From an uncultured Christensenella sp. (GTDB taxonomy: Bacteria; Bacillota; Clostridia; Christensenellales; Borkfalkiaceae): DNA of 64,000 bases. Position numbers and translations under genes: made by a program. The DNA is taken from NCBI GenBank assembly GCA_910587015.1, contig CAJUME010000008.1:83150-147149 (forward strand). The letters run 5' to 3'. The notes beneath the pieces were generated by a model. The model did not search any database, was not told where the DNA came from, and saw nothing but the letters and a program-made list of their open reading frames with translations. Below, in pieces: positions 17,320 to 26,699 of this stretch (position 1 is its first letter; each line of letters starts with the position of its first letter).

Positions 17320-17348
17320 TTGACCTCCCGCTAAAGTTGTTATATAAT
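17320..17348 (+). promoter_or_regulatory. Sigma-A promoter of the NfeD/flotillin operon
   Basis: TTGACC (17320-17325), 17-bp spacer, TATAAT (17343-17348), ending 37 bases before the start codon. Confidence 0.8.
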
Positions 17349-17385
17349 AAAACTACGGTTGCAATCCCAAGGAGTAACGATATAA

Positions 17386-17961
17386 ATGAAAGAATGGTTT
17401 TTAAATTTGCAGTGGTTCGAGCACGTCTACCTCTGGCTCGGCGTAATTTCCACGCTGTTTTTAATCGTACAGATAATTCTAATGTGCGTGTCGTCCTTCG
17501 GCGGCGACGTAGACCTTGACGGCGACGGAGAAATCGATGTGGACGTAGATTCGGGCGTTTCAATCTTCACCACAAAAAGCATAACCGCCTTCTTCGCGGT
17601 CGGCAGCTGGACGGGACTTTTGGTCTGCTCGCTCGCCTCCGCAAAGCTTCAATGGCTTTCGATAATAATCGCAATAATCGCGGGCGTAATCGCGGCGGGC
17701 GCAGTCATTTTATTAATGCGCGCTATCATGAAATTGCAATCCAACGGCATACTGCAAACGGAAAAGCTCGTCGGCAAACGCGCCGTTGTCTATGTTGCAA
17801 TTCCCGCACAGCGCGGCGGCAGGGGCAAAATCACCCTCGACGCGCAGGGCAAGTTTATGGAGCTTGACGCCGTAACCGAGGAAAGCGAAAAGCTCGTCTG
17901 CGACACCGCAGTCGAGATAACCGCCACCGAGGGCGAGTGCGCCGTGGTCAAAAAGGTATAA
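17386..17961 (+). CDS. NfeD-like (YuaF-type) membrane protein
   Basis: A 191-residue protein with an N-terminal membrane helix (about 13-37), an Asp-rich extracytoplasmic loop (GGDVDLDGDGEIDVDVD, about 39-55), two further membrane helices (about 65-82 and 88-111) and a C-terminal OB-fold-like domain (GKRAVVYVAIP to VEITATEGECAVVKKV). This matches the short NfeD proteins encoded beside flotillins, such as YuaF of Bacillus subtilis, which act with flotillin in membrane domains and stress tolerance. AAGGAG precedes the ATG. The Asp-rich loop may bind divalent metal. Confidence 0.8.
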   Translation: MKEWFLNLQWFEHVYLWLGVISTLFLIVQIILMCVSSFGGDVDLDGDGEIDVDVDSGVSIFTTKSITAFFAVGSWTGLLVCSLASAKLQWLSIIIAIIAGVIAAGAVILLMRAIMKLQSNGILQTEKLVGKRAVVYVAIPAQRGGRGKITLDAQGKFMELDAVTEESEKLVCDTAVEITATEGECAVVKKV

Positions 17962-18041
17962 CCCGCCCGCACCCCCAAACGCGGGCAAAACCCAAACTAA
18001 CAAAACAAAAAAATCAATAAATATATAAAGGAGCAAAAAAG

Positions 18042-19511
18042 ATGTTCAATTTACTCGCAATGGAGGGCGCGGCGCTCACCATAACCGTAATAGTAATCGT
18101 GGTTGTGGTGCTTGTAGCGTTTTCCCTGTTGCTTATGGTACTCACAAGGTACAAAAAATGCCCTTCTGACAAGGTCATGGTCATTTACGGTAAAATTTCC
18201 CGTAATAAAGACGGCACTGCCCGCAGCGCAAAATGTATCCACGGCGGCGCGGCGTTCATCGTCCCGCTCGTGCAGTCCTACACCTTCCTCGACTTGACCC
18301 CCCTCTCCATTTCGGTCGATTTGAAGAACGCGCTTTCCAAGCAGAATATCCGTATCGATGTTCCCTCGGTATTCACGGTAGGCATTTCCACCGACCCCGC
18401 AATCATGCAGAACGCGGCGGAACGCCTCCTCGGCTTACAGCTCAAACAGATATCCGAGCTTGCCAAGGACGTAATCTTCGGTCAGCTCCGTCTGGTTATC
18501 GCCACAATGGAAATCGAAGAAATCAACACCGACCGCGACAAATTCCTCGAAGCGATTTCGCGCAACGTCGAGGGCGAGCTTAAAAAGCTCGGCTTAAAGC
18601 TTATCAACGTAAACATGACCGACATTTCCGACGAAAGCGGCTACATAGTCGCGCTTGGTAAGGAAGCGGCGGCAAAGGCAATCAACGACGCAAAAATTTC
18701 GGTTGCGGAAGAAAACCGCAAGGGCGCAATCGGCGAGGCTAACGCGCAAATGCAGCAGCGTATCAACGTTGCCGAGGCGGAAAGCCGCGCAATCGAGGGC
18801 GAAAACAAGGCAAAGGCAGATATCGCCGCGTCCCGCGCACTTTTAAGACAGCGCGAGGCAGAGGCTATGAAGCTCGCCGTATCCGCGGAAAACGTTCAGG
18901 CGGCGCAGGCAAGAGAGCAAAGCTACGCAGCTGAACAGCAGGCGGAAATCGCGCGTGCTTCGAGAGAACGCGCCACTCAGGAAGCGGACGTAATCGTTGC
19001 CAGCGAAATCGAAAAACGCAGAGTAGAAATCGAAGCCGACGCGGAAGCGGAAAAAATCCGCCGTCATGCCCGCGGCGAGGCGGACGCAATCTTCGCCAAG
19101 CGCGAGGCAGAAGCGCGCGGCGTGCTCGAAACGCTTACAAAGCAGGCGGAAGGTATGCAAAAGCTTGTGCTTGCGGCGGGCAGTGCGGACGAGGCTGTGC
19201 GCCTCCTCATTGCCGACAAGCTCGAACAGCTCGTTGCAACTCAGGTAGAGGCTATAAAGAACCTCAAAATCGACAAAATCACCGTCTGGGACGGCGGCGC
19301 GGCAAGCGCCGACGGAAAGACGAGCACGGCAAACTTCCTTTCGGGAATGCTTAAATCGCTCCCTCCCCTCGACGATCTGTACGCAATGGCGGGTCTTAAA
19401 ATGCCCAAAATAATCGCGCCCTCCTCCGCCGAGGATACCCCTCCCGCAGACGCAACCGCCCCCGCAGAGGCTCCCGCAGAGAAAAGCGCACCCAAAAAGA
19501 AGAAAGCATAA
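18042..19511 (+). CDS. floT: Flotillin (SPFH/band-7 protein)
   Basis: A 489-residue flotillin with an N-terminal membrane-inserted segment (about 8-30) and an SPFH domain (about 35-200, including DVPSVFTVGISTDPAIMQNAAERLLG). A long Ala/Glu/Arg-rich coiled coil (about 210-390) carries the EA-rich repeats typical of flotillins, and a charged Pro/Ala/Lys tail ends the protein. It scaffolds functional membrane microdomains. The strong AAAGGAG site and the NfeD gene 80 bases upstream indicate an operon equivalent to yuaF-floT. Confidence 0.92.
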   Translation: MFNLLAMEGAALTITVIVIVVVVLVAFSLLLMVLTRYKKCPSDKVMVIYGKISRNKDGTARSAKCIHGGAAFIVPLVQSYTFLDLTPLSISVDLKNALSKQNIRIDVPSVFTVGISTDPAIMQNAAERLLGLQLKQISELAKDVIFGQLRLVIATMEIEEINTDRDKFLEAISRNVEGELKKLGLKLINVNMTDISDESGYIVALGKEAAAKAINDAKISVAEENRKGAIGEANAQMQQRINVAEAESRAIEGENKAKADIAASRALLRQREAEAMKLAVSAENVQAAQAREQSYAAEQQAEIARASRERATQEADVIVASEIEKRRVEIEADAEAEKIRRHARGEADAIFAKREAEARGVLETLTKQAEGMQKLVLAAGSADEAVRLLIADKLEQLVATQVEAIKNLKIDKITVWDGGAASADGKTSTANFLSGMLKSLPPLDDLYAMAGLKMPKIIAPSSAEDTPPADATAPAEAPAEKSAPKKKKA

Positions 19512-19529
19512 CATAATGTAAAAAGCATA

Positions 19530-19570
19530 AAAAGCCGCCCGCGGTCAACCGACCGCGGGCGGCTTACTTT
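19530..19570. terminator. Bidirectional terminator after flotillin
   Basis: A 13-bp perfect stem (GCCGCCCGCGGTC) with an AACC loop at 19534-19563, flanked by A-rich and T-rich sequence between convergent genes. Confidence 0.85.
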
Positions 19571-19586
19571 ATTTATATACCTTACT

Positions 19587-20474
19587 TTACTTTTTCACGG
19601 TAACAAGCTTTACAAGCCCCGCCTCTATAAGCTGCTCGGTTGTCTGCAACGCATATTCCGATTTATCGGTAACGTGCGCCTTGCCCGCCTCCAAGCCAAG
19701 CCTTTCGGCAGACATCGCCACAAGCTCCAACGCCTGCCTTGCGTGCACGTCCTTCTTTATGCGGAACAATGCCGGCGTTGCCGCATGCACGGGCTTGTCG
19801 GAAACGTCCTCAACCTCGATATTCTTCACCTCGCCGACATTCACTGGAAAGTAAACGCACAGCGTCCTTCCGCGTATCGCAAGCTTCACAAACAGCGCTC
19901 TGCCCTTATAAAGCTTCTCCTGCCGCCATGCAGACGAGCTGCGCGTCCCCTTGTAGGACAGCGCCGCGTCCTTAATCATCGCGTACCACTCCTTTACGGT
20001 ATCGCTTGACTGAATAAGCCTCGCCGCAAAGCTTCTGTTGTATCTTTGATTGCTTTCAAGCTCGGGCGCGGAGGAAATGGCGGCAAGTCTTGCCACTCTC
20101 GCCTCTTCGGACTCGTTGTCCTCAACGTCGTCCTCTTCCTCCTCAACGTCCTCCTCGGCAACGGCGCACGTCACAGCCTCCTCGCCGCCGTCATTCTTTT
20201 CCGCCTTAATTTCCTCAACAGCTTCAACCGCCGCCGGCTCCTCGGTCTGCCCCTCAGTACAAGCCTCCGCCTCAGCAACGGTCACTCTTTCCTCAACCTC
20301 GGGCTCCTCATTCCCCGCAGTTTCCTCAGCCTCGGTCTTTTCCGCCTTGTTTCTAATCGCGGGCAGAATGCAAGCCAAAAGCACAATTCCGAACACAGCC
20401 GCAGCCACAATCAGCCCTATAGCAACCCCCGCCGCAACCGCAGCAGTCGTATCAACGGCAAGCAAAACGTTCAT
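19587..20474 (-). CDS. Membrane-anchored acidic-linker protein of unknown function
   Basis: A 295-residue protein. ATG 20474 follows GGAGGGG and is preferred over the start six codons upstream. One N-terminal membrane helix (about 5-38) is followed by a very acidic low-complexity region (about 45-125). A conserved-looking C-terminal domain (about 145-290) begins YNRSFAARLIQSSDTVKEWY and contains SYKGTRSSSAWRQEKLYKGR and KLAIRGRTLCVYF. I have the impression this domain is widespread in Firmicutes with one membrane helix, but I know no function for it. The acidic spacer suggests the domain is held away from the membrane. Confidence 0.55.
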   Translation of the reverse strand: MNVLLAVDTTAAVAAGVAIGLIVAAAVFGIVLLACILPAIRNKAEKTEAEETAGNEEPEVEERVTVAEAEACTEGQTEEPAAVEAVEEIKAEKNDGGEEAVTCAVAEEDVEEEEDDVEDNESEEARVARLAAISSAPELESNQRYNRSFAARLIQSSDTVKEWYAMIKDAALSYKGTRSSSAWRQEKLYKGRALFVKLAIRGRTLCVYFPVNVGEVKNIEVEDVSDKPVHAATPALFRIKKDVHARQALELVAMSAERLGLEAGKAHVTDKSEYALQTTEQLIEAGLVKLVTVKK

Positions 20475-20548
20475 TTTCCCCTCCAAACCCATAAAATTCG
20501 CGCTGATAATTACTATGCAAAATCAATTCGCAAAAAATTTCGGTTTTT

Positions 20549-20576
20549 ATTATATCACAACTCCCGCAATTGTCAA
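20549..20576 (-). promoter_or_regulatory. Sigma-A promoter of the acidic membrane protein
   Basis: On the - strand TTGACA (20571-20576), 16-bp spacer, TATAAT (20549-20554), about 75 bases before the ATG at 20474. Confidence 0.75.
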
Positions 20577-20695
20577 CGCCCTATTAAAATTTCCGCCCGC
20601 AAAAAGCCCGCGCCAAGCCGTCAATACTACCCAACGCAAGCCGCTCTGCGGATTATTTTCTTCCAACGCAAGCCGCCGCGCCAACCAACGCTGGA

Positions 20696-23191
20696 TTAAA
20701 ACTTCAGCTGCTGTCCGCCCGCGGGATATTCCGTCCTGTGCTTCAACGCAACCACTCTGGCAACGCCTTCAAGCCCCTTTATAATTTTTCCCTTTGAAAC
20801 GCGGTTCTCAATCGTAACCGTTTCTGTATCCAGCTCGGTCACCGCCTTGTCCGCGCCGATAACGGCAAGCTTATAGGGCACCGTAACATAATCGGCAAAC
20901 AAAATCTCTCCCTTGCCCTTTATGTCGGCAATCATCACGCCTTTGCCGCCTCTGCCGTGCGGGTCTATAAGCGAGGCTATAACGCGCTTAAAGCCCCCTA
21001 ACGTGGTCACAACGATAATCTCTCCCTCGCCGTTCTGCTGGGTCGCAAACACAACCTCGTCGCCCGCGTTCAAAGCAATTCCCTTCACGCCTCCAGCGCC
21101 TCTGCCCTGCACAGGCACGTCGTCCTTGCCCGCGTTAAGGCACAGCGCGTTTTTGGTAACGAACAGCATCGTGGAATACTCGTCCCCATCGTAGTTTTCC
21201 ACGTTTATAACCTCGTCCCCGTCCTTCAGTTTAATCGCGGGAAACAGCCTTTTGCCCGAATAATACTCGCTCCACTCCGAGCGCTTTACAACGCCGCCCT
21301 TTGTAAAGAACAGCAAGCCCTTGCCGTCCTCTCTGTCCGCAGCCGCCGCACCAACGGCAAAAATTCTTACGGGATATTCGCCCTTCTGCACGCCGTCGGC
21401 AACGTTTTCAAGCTTGACCCCCGCAGAGCGGTATTCAACGGGCTCGCAGTCCTCAAGCGGCAGCTTCAGACAGTTGCCAAGGTTGGTAAAGCAGTACAAA
21501 ATATCGCTTTGCCCCCCGAATATCACCTGCCTATGCAATTGCGAAGGGCTTGCCGTGGCAGAGGTTTTCTTCTTCGAGGGCGCAACAAAATCCTCTTGTT
21601 CAAGAAATTTCAGCGTGTTCGCCGCGGTAATGCATACCGCCCAGCTTTCCACAAGCCGCTTTACGTCGTTGCGCTTTACGTTTATCTTGTCCTCGCTCTC
21701 AACAATCCTCGTCCTTCTCTCGCACTTGTATTTTTGCTTTATTGCAAGCATTTCTTTTTTTACAATATCGAATTGCAGATTTCTGTCCGCAATAATTCTT
21801 TTCAGCTCCGCAATGCGTTTTTTAAGCGCTTCCAGCTCCTGCTCAAGCTTGGTCACCTCAAGCTTTGCAAGCCTTGCCAGCCTCAAATCGAGTATAGCCT
21901 GCGCCTGCTTTTCGGACAGAGCAAACCTCTCCATAAGTCTGCGCCTCGCGTCAGCAGTGCTTTCCGAGGTTTTGATAATCTTCACAACCTCGTCCACGTT
22001 GTGCACGCCGATTATCAGGCCCTCTAAAATATGACAGCGCGCCTCCGCCTCCTTCAATTCAAAGCGGCACCGCCTCAAAACCACCTTCTGCTGGTACTGC
22101 GTGTAATATCTTATAATATCCAGCAGCCCAAGCTGTCTGGGCTTTCCTCCCGCAATCGCAACCATGTTTATGCCGAAGGTGCACTCCAAATCGGTGTATT
22201 TAAGCAGTAATTTAATAATCGCGTCAACGTCCGCGTCCTTCTTCACGGTGATAACCGCGCGCATTCCCTGACGGTCGCTCTCGTCCACAATCTCGGCAAT
22301 ACCCGATAGCAGCTCCTTCTTGTCCTCGCGCAAAAGCATAATCTTGCGCAACAAATCCGCCTTGTTTGTCTGGTACGGCAGCTCGGAAATTATAATCTGC
22401 TTTTTGCCGTTATCGGCTTGCTCAACCGCGTATCTCGCGCGCATGGTAATTCTGCCCTTGCCCGTTTCATACGCTTGCTTAAGCTCGTTCGCAATAATAT
22501 ATCCGCCCGTGGAAAAGTCGGGGCCCTGAATAATTTTCATCATCTCCCCAAGGGATATGCGGGGGTTATCAATAAACGCACAGCACCCGTCAATCACCTC
22601 GCCGAGGTTGTGCGTGGGTATATTCGTCGCAAGTCCCACGGCAATTCCGTTCGCGCCGTTTACAAGCAGATTCGGATAATGCCCAGGCAAAAGGTCGGGC
22701 TCCAAAAGGCTGTCGTCAAAGTTGAAGGAAAAGGGCACGGTCTCCTTGTCCAAATCCTTTAAAAGCTCCATTGCAAGCGGTTCCAGCCTCGCCTCGGTAT
22801 AACGCATTGCCGCCGCGGGGTCGCCGTCTACCGAGCCGAAGTTACCGTGCCCGTCAACAAGCGTCATTCGCATGTTAAAGCCCTGCGCCATTCTCACCAT
22901 CGCGTCATAAACCGAGCTGTCGCCGTGCGGGTGATACTTACCCATACAGTCGCCGACGATACGCGCCGATTTTTTGTGTGGCTTGTCGGGTGTCAGCCCC
23001 ATCTCGTGCATGGTGTACAGAATGCGCCTCTGCACGGGCTTTAAGCCGTCCTCAACGCGCGGCAGAGCTCTGTCTAAAATTACGAACTCCGCATACGGCA
23101 GCATAGATTCAGGCATTACGTCCTCAATCGGCTTGATATATATGTTGCCCTGCGGTATCGAGGTCTGTATACCGTTAGTTTTTTTAGCCAT
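20696..23191 (-). CDS. parC: Type II topoisomerase subunit A (topoisomerase IV/gyrase A-type)
   Basis: An 831-residue DNA-breakage subunit. The catalytic Tyr is Tyr131 in AAAMRYTEARL. The quinolone-determining region reads HPHGDSSVYDAMVRMAQ, with Ser and Asp at the usual sensitive positions. A coiled-coil gate (about 420-500) and a C-terminal beta-pinwheel follow. The pinwheel has VQGRGAGGVKG, a degenerate version of the gyrase box QRRGGKG, so decatenating topoisomerase IV is a little more likely than supercoiling gyrase. The start ATG overlaps the ParE stop by one base (TGATG). Confidence 0.85.
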   Translation of the reverse strand: MAKKTNGIQTSIPQGNIYIKPIEDVMPESMLPYAEFVILDRALPRVEDGLKPVQRRILYTMHEMGLTPDKPHKKSARIVGDCMGKYHPHGDSSVYDAMVRMAQGFNMRMTLVDGHGNFGSVDGDPAAAMRYTEARLEPLAMELLKDLDKETVPFSFNFDDSLLEPDLLPGHYPNLLVNGANGIAVGLATNIPTHNLGEVIDGCCAFIDNPRISLGEMMKIIQGPDFSTGGYIIANELKQAYETGKGRITMRARYAVEQADNGKKQIIISELPYQTNKADLLRKIMLLREDKKELLSGIAEIVDESDRQGMRAVITVKKDADVDAIIKLLLKYTDLECTFGINMVAIAGGKPRQLGLLDIIRYYTQYQQKVVLRRCRFELKEAEARCHILEGLIIGVHNVDEVVKIIKTSESTADARRRLMERFALSEKQAQAILDLRLARLAKLEVTKLEQELEALKKRIAELKRIIADRNLQFDIVKKEMLAIKQKYKCERRTRIVESEDKINVKRNDVKRLVESWAVCITAANTLKFLEQEDFVAPSKKKTSATASPSQLHRQVIFGGQSDILYCFTNLGNCLKLPLEDCEPVEYRSAGVKLENVADGVQKGEYPVRIFAVGAAAADREDGKGLLFFTKGGVVKRSEWSEYYSGKRLFPAIKLKDGDEVINVENYDGDEYSTMLFVTKNALCLNAGKDDVPVQGRGAGGVKGIALNAGDEVVFATQQNGEGEIIVVTTLGGFKRVIASLIDPHGRGGKGVMIADIKGKGEILFADYVTVPYKLAVIGADKAVTELDTETVTIENRVSKGKIIKGLEGVARVVALKHRTEYPAGGQQLKF

Positions 23192-25272
23192 CAGTCAACC
23201 TCCTCCGCACTCTCGCCCTTAAAGCGCACCTTCTCTATAAATCCGTCAACCTTGTTGAAGTTGGCATTCCTGTTCAAAAAGTCCTTTCTGCCGTCCACGC
23301 GGTCGCCCATAAGCATATCTATAACGTCCGCCGCCTCCGCCGCGTCGTCTATCGTCACCTGAATAAGGTTTCTTGTCGCGGGGTTCATGGTCGTCTCCCA
23401 CAGCTGCTCTGCGTCCATTTCGCCCAAGCCCTTATAGCGCTGTAACGAATACCCCTTGCCCACCTTCTTTATTTTCTCGTCAAGCTCCCTGTCGTCGTAG
23501 GCGTATTCCACAACGTCCTTTTTATACACCTTGTACAGCGGCGGCATGCCTATATACACACAGCCCGCGTTTACCAAATCACGCATGTATTTAAAGAAAA
23601 AGGTCAGCAAAATACAGCGGATATGCATACCGTCCTGGTCCGCATCGGATAAAATTATTACCTTTTTATACTTAGTTTTCTCGATGTCAAACGAACGGTT
23701 AAAGCCCGCGCCTATGGCGGAAATAAGCGTCTTTATCTCCTCGTTCTGCAAAGCCTGCAAAGCCGATTTTTTCTGCACGTTCAACGGCTTTCCGCGCAAT
23801 GGCAAAATTGACTGATACTGCCTCACCCTCGCCTGCTTAGCCGTACCGCCCGCGCTGTCGCCCTCAACAATAAAAAGCTCGTTCATTTCGGGATTTCTGC
23901 CCGAGCACGCCGCAAGCTTTCCCACTAAATTAAGTCCGTCGTTTTCCGAGGCGGCCTTGGCAACGTCCCTCTCGGCGCGGTGCTTAATTCTGTCGTCTGC
24001 GGCAAATTTCGCCTTTTGCGCAATTTTATCGAAAACCGCCTTAAACGCCTTGTCCTTAATCAGCTGTGCAAGCCCCTCGATTACGGTCTGCTCTACAACG
24101 GGCTTCACCTCGGGGTTTCCAAGCTTTGTCTTGGTCTGCCCCTCGAACTGCACGCCCGTCATTTTAACGGTTAAAACTGCGGTCAGCCCCTCCTTTATGT
24201 CATCGGCAATAAACGCCGCGTCCTTCGCCTTCAAAACTCCGTTATTTCGCGCAAAATCGTTCACGATTTTCAGCAGCCCGTTATGGAAGCCCGTCTCGTG
24301 ATACCCGCCCTCTATGGTAGAGATATTGTTCACAAACGAAAACAAGCTCTCGGTATCGTCCTTCGTATGCGACAGCGCAAATTCAATCTTTATTTTGGCG
24401 GGCGGCGCGCCCTTAAGCTGAATGTCCTTTATCGCCGAATAGTACAGCGGCGCAGAGTAAAGCGCAGTCTTGTCGCCGTTCAGATATTTAACGAAATCAA
24501 TAAGTCCGCCGTCGTATTTATAGCTTACAGGCTCCCGCGCGGGCTGTGCAATTTTAACAGTCTTAACGTTGCCGTTCTCGTCCTCCTCGCCCTCCTCAAA
24601 GGTGTAAAGCTGACGCTCGTCAAACAAATTTATCTTCACGCCCTTGTTTAAAAAGGCAAGCTCCTTCAACCTCTTCTGAATGGTGTCGTAATTCCATTCC
24701 ACGGTCTCAAAAACCTCTTTGTCTGGCAAAAACCGCACAAACGTGCCCTTTTCCTTCGTCCTCTCGCCCGTGTCGCAAAGTGGCGCGGTCGCAGCTCCGC
24801 ACACCCACTTTTTTCTTTCCTTGTCGTAATAGCTTTTAAAGCCCATTTTAAAAACGGTGCCGCGGTATACCTCAACGTTCAGCCATTCTGACAAGGCGTT
24901 CGTAACCGAAGCGCCCACGCCGTGCAATCCGCCGGAAAAAGCGTAGTTTGCATTGTCGAACTTGCCGCCCGCGTGCAGCTTTGTGAAAATTATTTCCACG
25001 CCGCTCATTTTCACCTTGGAATTAACGTCCGTGGGCATGCCTCTGCCGTTGTCGCGTACGGAAACCGAGCCGTCCTTCCACAGCTTTACGGTAATTTCGT
25101 CTGCATAGCCGTTTGCCGCCTCGTCTATGGAGTTGTCCACAATCTCCCACAGAATGTGGTGCAGACCCTTCACTCCGGTAGAGCCTATATACATACCGGG
25201 GCGGGTGCGCACAGCCTCCAGCCCCTCCAAAATTCTTAAATCGTCCGCATTATAGGTTTTCTTTTCTGCCAT
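23191..25272 (-). CDS. parE: Type II topoisomerase subunit B (topoisomerase IV/gyrase B-type)
   Basis: A 693-residue ATPase subunit. Motifs are RTRPGMYIGSTG and EIVDNSIDEA (ATP-binding GHKL site), GGLHGVGASVTNALS (lid), EGDSAGGTAKQARVR (TOPRIM) and DADQDGMHIR (metal site). The ATG at 25272 (MAEKKTYNADDLRILEG) is chosen because the longer frame to 25383 has no family similarity and would run through the promoter into the element attachment site. It is coupled to the A subunit. The inserted element begins about 100 bases upstream of the gene. Confidence 0.9.
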   Translation of the reverse strand: MAEKKTYNADDLRILEGLEAVRTRPGMYIGSTGVKGLHHILWEIVDNSIDEAANGYADEITVKLWKDGSVSVRDNGRGMPTDVNSKVKMSGVEIIFTKLHAGGKFDNANYAFSGGLHGVGASVTNALSEWLNVEVYRGTVFKMGFKSYYDKERKKWVCGAATAPLCDTGERTKEKGTFVRFLPDKEVFETVEWNYDTIQKRLKELAFLNKGVKINLFDERQLYTFEEGEEDENGNVKTVKIAQPAREPVSYKYDGGLIDFVKYLNGDKTALYSAPLYYSAIKDIQLKGAPPAKIKIEFALSHTKDDTESLFSFVNNISTIEGGYHETGFHNGLLKIVNDFARNNGVLKAKDAAFIADDIKEGLTAVLTVKMTGVQFEGQTKTKLGNPEVKPVVEQTVIEGLAQLIKDKAFKAVFDKIAQKAKFAADDRIKHRAERDVAKAASENDGLNLVGKLAACSGRNPEMNELFIVEGDSAGGTAKQARVRQYQSILPLRGKPLNVQKKSALQALQNEEIKTLISAIGAGFNRSFDIEKTKYKKVIILSDADQDGMHIRCILLTFFFKYMRDLVNAGCVYIGMPPLYKVYKKDVVEYAYDDRELDEKIKKVGKGYSLQRYKGLGEMDAEQLWETTMNPATRNLIQVTIDDAAEAADVIDMLMGDRVDGRKDFLNRNANFNKVDGFIEKVRFKGESAEEVD

Positions 25273-25329
25273 ATAACTACCTTTTTCCCTTCTGCCCGCC
25301 GCCAACATATAGTTAGCGCATACTAATAA

Positions 25330-25358
25330 ATTATACCATATATTGTAAAAAAAGTAAA
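25330..25358 (-). promoter_or_regulatory. Sigma-A promoter of the topoisomerase operon
   Basis: On the - strand TTTACT (25353-25358), 17-bp spacer, TATAAT (25330-25335). The left attachment repeat of the inserted element starts only 15 bases upstream of this -35. Confidence 0.7.
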
Positions 25359-25372
25359 GCGTCCGCGCAAAA

Positions 25373-25394
25373 TGTCCGTACATTTTGTCCGTAC
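25373..25394. repeat. Left attachment site (attL-like)
   Basis: Contains TGTCCGTACATTTTG (25373-25387), repeated exactly at the right end, and an overlapping ATTTTGTCCGTAC (25382-25394), also present at 38158-38170. The exact crossover point cannot be fixed. Confidence 0.65.
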
Positions 25395-25410
25395 CGTAAA
25401 GTTTTACAAT

Positions 25411-25448
25411 GGTATAGAACAGTAAAGAAACTGTTTTATACCGTTTTT
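25411..25448 (+). terminator. Intrinsic terminator at the left end of the element
   Basis: Stem GGTATA-GA-ACAGT pairing with ACTGT-TT-TATACC (one internal mismatch loop), then GTTTTTTT. In a circular form it would end transcripts arriving across the attachment junction. Confidence 0.75.
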
Positions 25449-25502
25449 TTATTGTTCAAATACGATAACGGCGGCGGCATTACGCAAAGGACGGTTACTA
25501 AA

Positions 25503-25790
25503 ATGGAACAAATCACTATCAAAGGCAAAATTGAATTTTGCGAGGACAAGAACAAAGAGTATAACAGAGAATTTACTGCGATACTTCAAGACAGCGGCGC
25601 ATTTGCTTACGGTAATCAAACGGCAGTAATTATTTTATGGGGTGTAATGGCTAACGGAATGTTACCCGCTCCCGTATGTCTTGATACCCGTTATGACCGA
25701 ACAATAAAGCGCAACGAAACAGACTTCAAAAAATGGGTGCAACTTTATTTCAAAGATAACTACGGCAAACATATTTTGACAATCTATTAA
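25503..25790 (+). CDS. Small element protein of unknown function
   Basis: A 95-residue protein starting at the ATG at 25503 (MEQITIKGKIEFCEDKN); the longer frame begins with TTG at 25452 without a ribosome site. It is mixed alpha/beta, has no membrane segment and contains no motif I recognise. It is the first gene inside the left end of the element. Confidence 0.5.
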   Translation: MEQITIKGKIEFCEDKNKEYNREFTAILQDSGAFAYGNQTAVIILWGVMANGMLPAPVCLDTRYDRTIKRNETDFKKWVQLYFKDNYGKHILTIY

Positions 25791-25847
25791 CGAAAATTGG
25801 CTGTGCTATCGGCTTGACGGGCAATTAAAACAAACGAGGTAATGAAA

Positions 25848-26468
25848 ATGAAAAACGGAACGGAAAAGTACATTGAAACGGTCAATTATCTTGCAAAACT
25901 GTATGACTATTGCAATGCAAATTTGTTTGGCGGCGAACTTATGCGCCCCGTCATAACGGTACAGCGCGACGAGCGCAACAAAACTAACGGTTGGTGGTCG
26001 GTCAAAAAGGTTTGGAAAGAGAACGACAAGGACGAGGGCGAACACGAACTGAATATGACGGCGCAACAACTCAACCGCCCTATCAATCAGATAGCGGCAA
26101 CAATGATACACGAAATGTGCCATCAGTATGCAAGCGTTCACAATATGCAAGATACTTCCCGCGCGGGCAACTATCACAATAAACTATTCAAAACGATTGC
26201 AGAAAAACACGGCTTGACGGTTGAGTGTGTACAAACAATCGGTTGGTCGCACACGGAACTAACGGACAAAACGGCGACACTTATAGCGGAATTTGTCAAT
26301 GATAACCCCGACAGTGTTATATACCGCTTGCCCGTTATTAAAGGTCAATGCGTTAAGACTTCAAGCACGCGCAAGTATATTTGCCCTATATGCGGTAATT
26401 CAGTACGCGCGACAAAAGAAGTGCGGATAATGTGCGTTGATTGTAACGAACTTATGCAAGAGGAATAA
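25848..26468 (+). CDS. SprT-like zinc metalloprotease
   Basis: A 206-residue SprT/Spartan-type protein. The catalytic zinc motif is MIHEMCHQ (HExxH, about residue 84), with a further His in GNYHNKLF. A C-terminal zinc ribbon (CPICG, then CVDC, about 180-200) completes the usual SprT layout. Eukaryotic relatives digest proteins covalently stuck to DNA. The ATG at 25848 is favoured over 25842 because it lies eight bases after GAGG. Its presence beside a Rep that must form a Tyr-DNA covalent bond is suggestive, but the role here is inference. Confidence 0.8.
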   Translation: MKNGTEKYIETVNYLAKLYDYCNANLFGGELMRPVITVQRDERNKTNGWWSVKKVWKENDKDEGEHELNMTAQQLNRPINQIAATMIHEMCHQYASVHNMQDTSRAGNYHNKLFKTIAEKHGLTVECVQTIGWSHTELTDKTATLIAEFVNDNPDSVIYRLPVIKGQCVKTSSTRKYICPICGNSVRATKEVRIMCVDCNELMQEE

Positions 26469-26482
26469 CGCGAGGTGTTTAT

Positions 26483-26698
26483 ATGCAATCGGCAATGAAA
26501 GGCGTTAAAAAGTGCTATGACCAATGGGGCGAATTATTCTTTGTATATAAGGATATTAAAATTACGCGTATTGACTTTTGGGACTATATCGTTCGTGATA
26601 TTTCTTGGTGGTATCGGGTTGACGGTAAAGACGGTAATTTTCCGTCATTAACGGCGGCAAAATATTATATTGACAAAATTAAAAAGGTAGGTAAATAA
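26483..26698 (+). CDS. Small element protein of unknown function
   Basis: A 71-residue protein rich in aromatic and basic residues (ITRIDFWDYIVRDISWWYR). A GAGGTG ribosome site precedes the ATG, 14 bases after the SprT stop, so it is probably in the same operon. No recognised domain. Confidence 0.5.
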   Translation: MQSAMKGVKKCYDQWGELFFVYKDIKITRIDFWDYIVRDISWWYRVDGKDGNFPSLTAAKYYIDKIKKVGK

Positions 26699-26699
26699 A

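Noticed and set aside
25367..25392. The attachment palindrome as a chromosomal dif site
   Set aside because: Arms of 11 bp fit, but the expected XerD-arm core (TTATG...TAA type) is absent and the gap is 4 bp if arms are 11 bp; kept only as a possibility.
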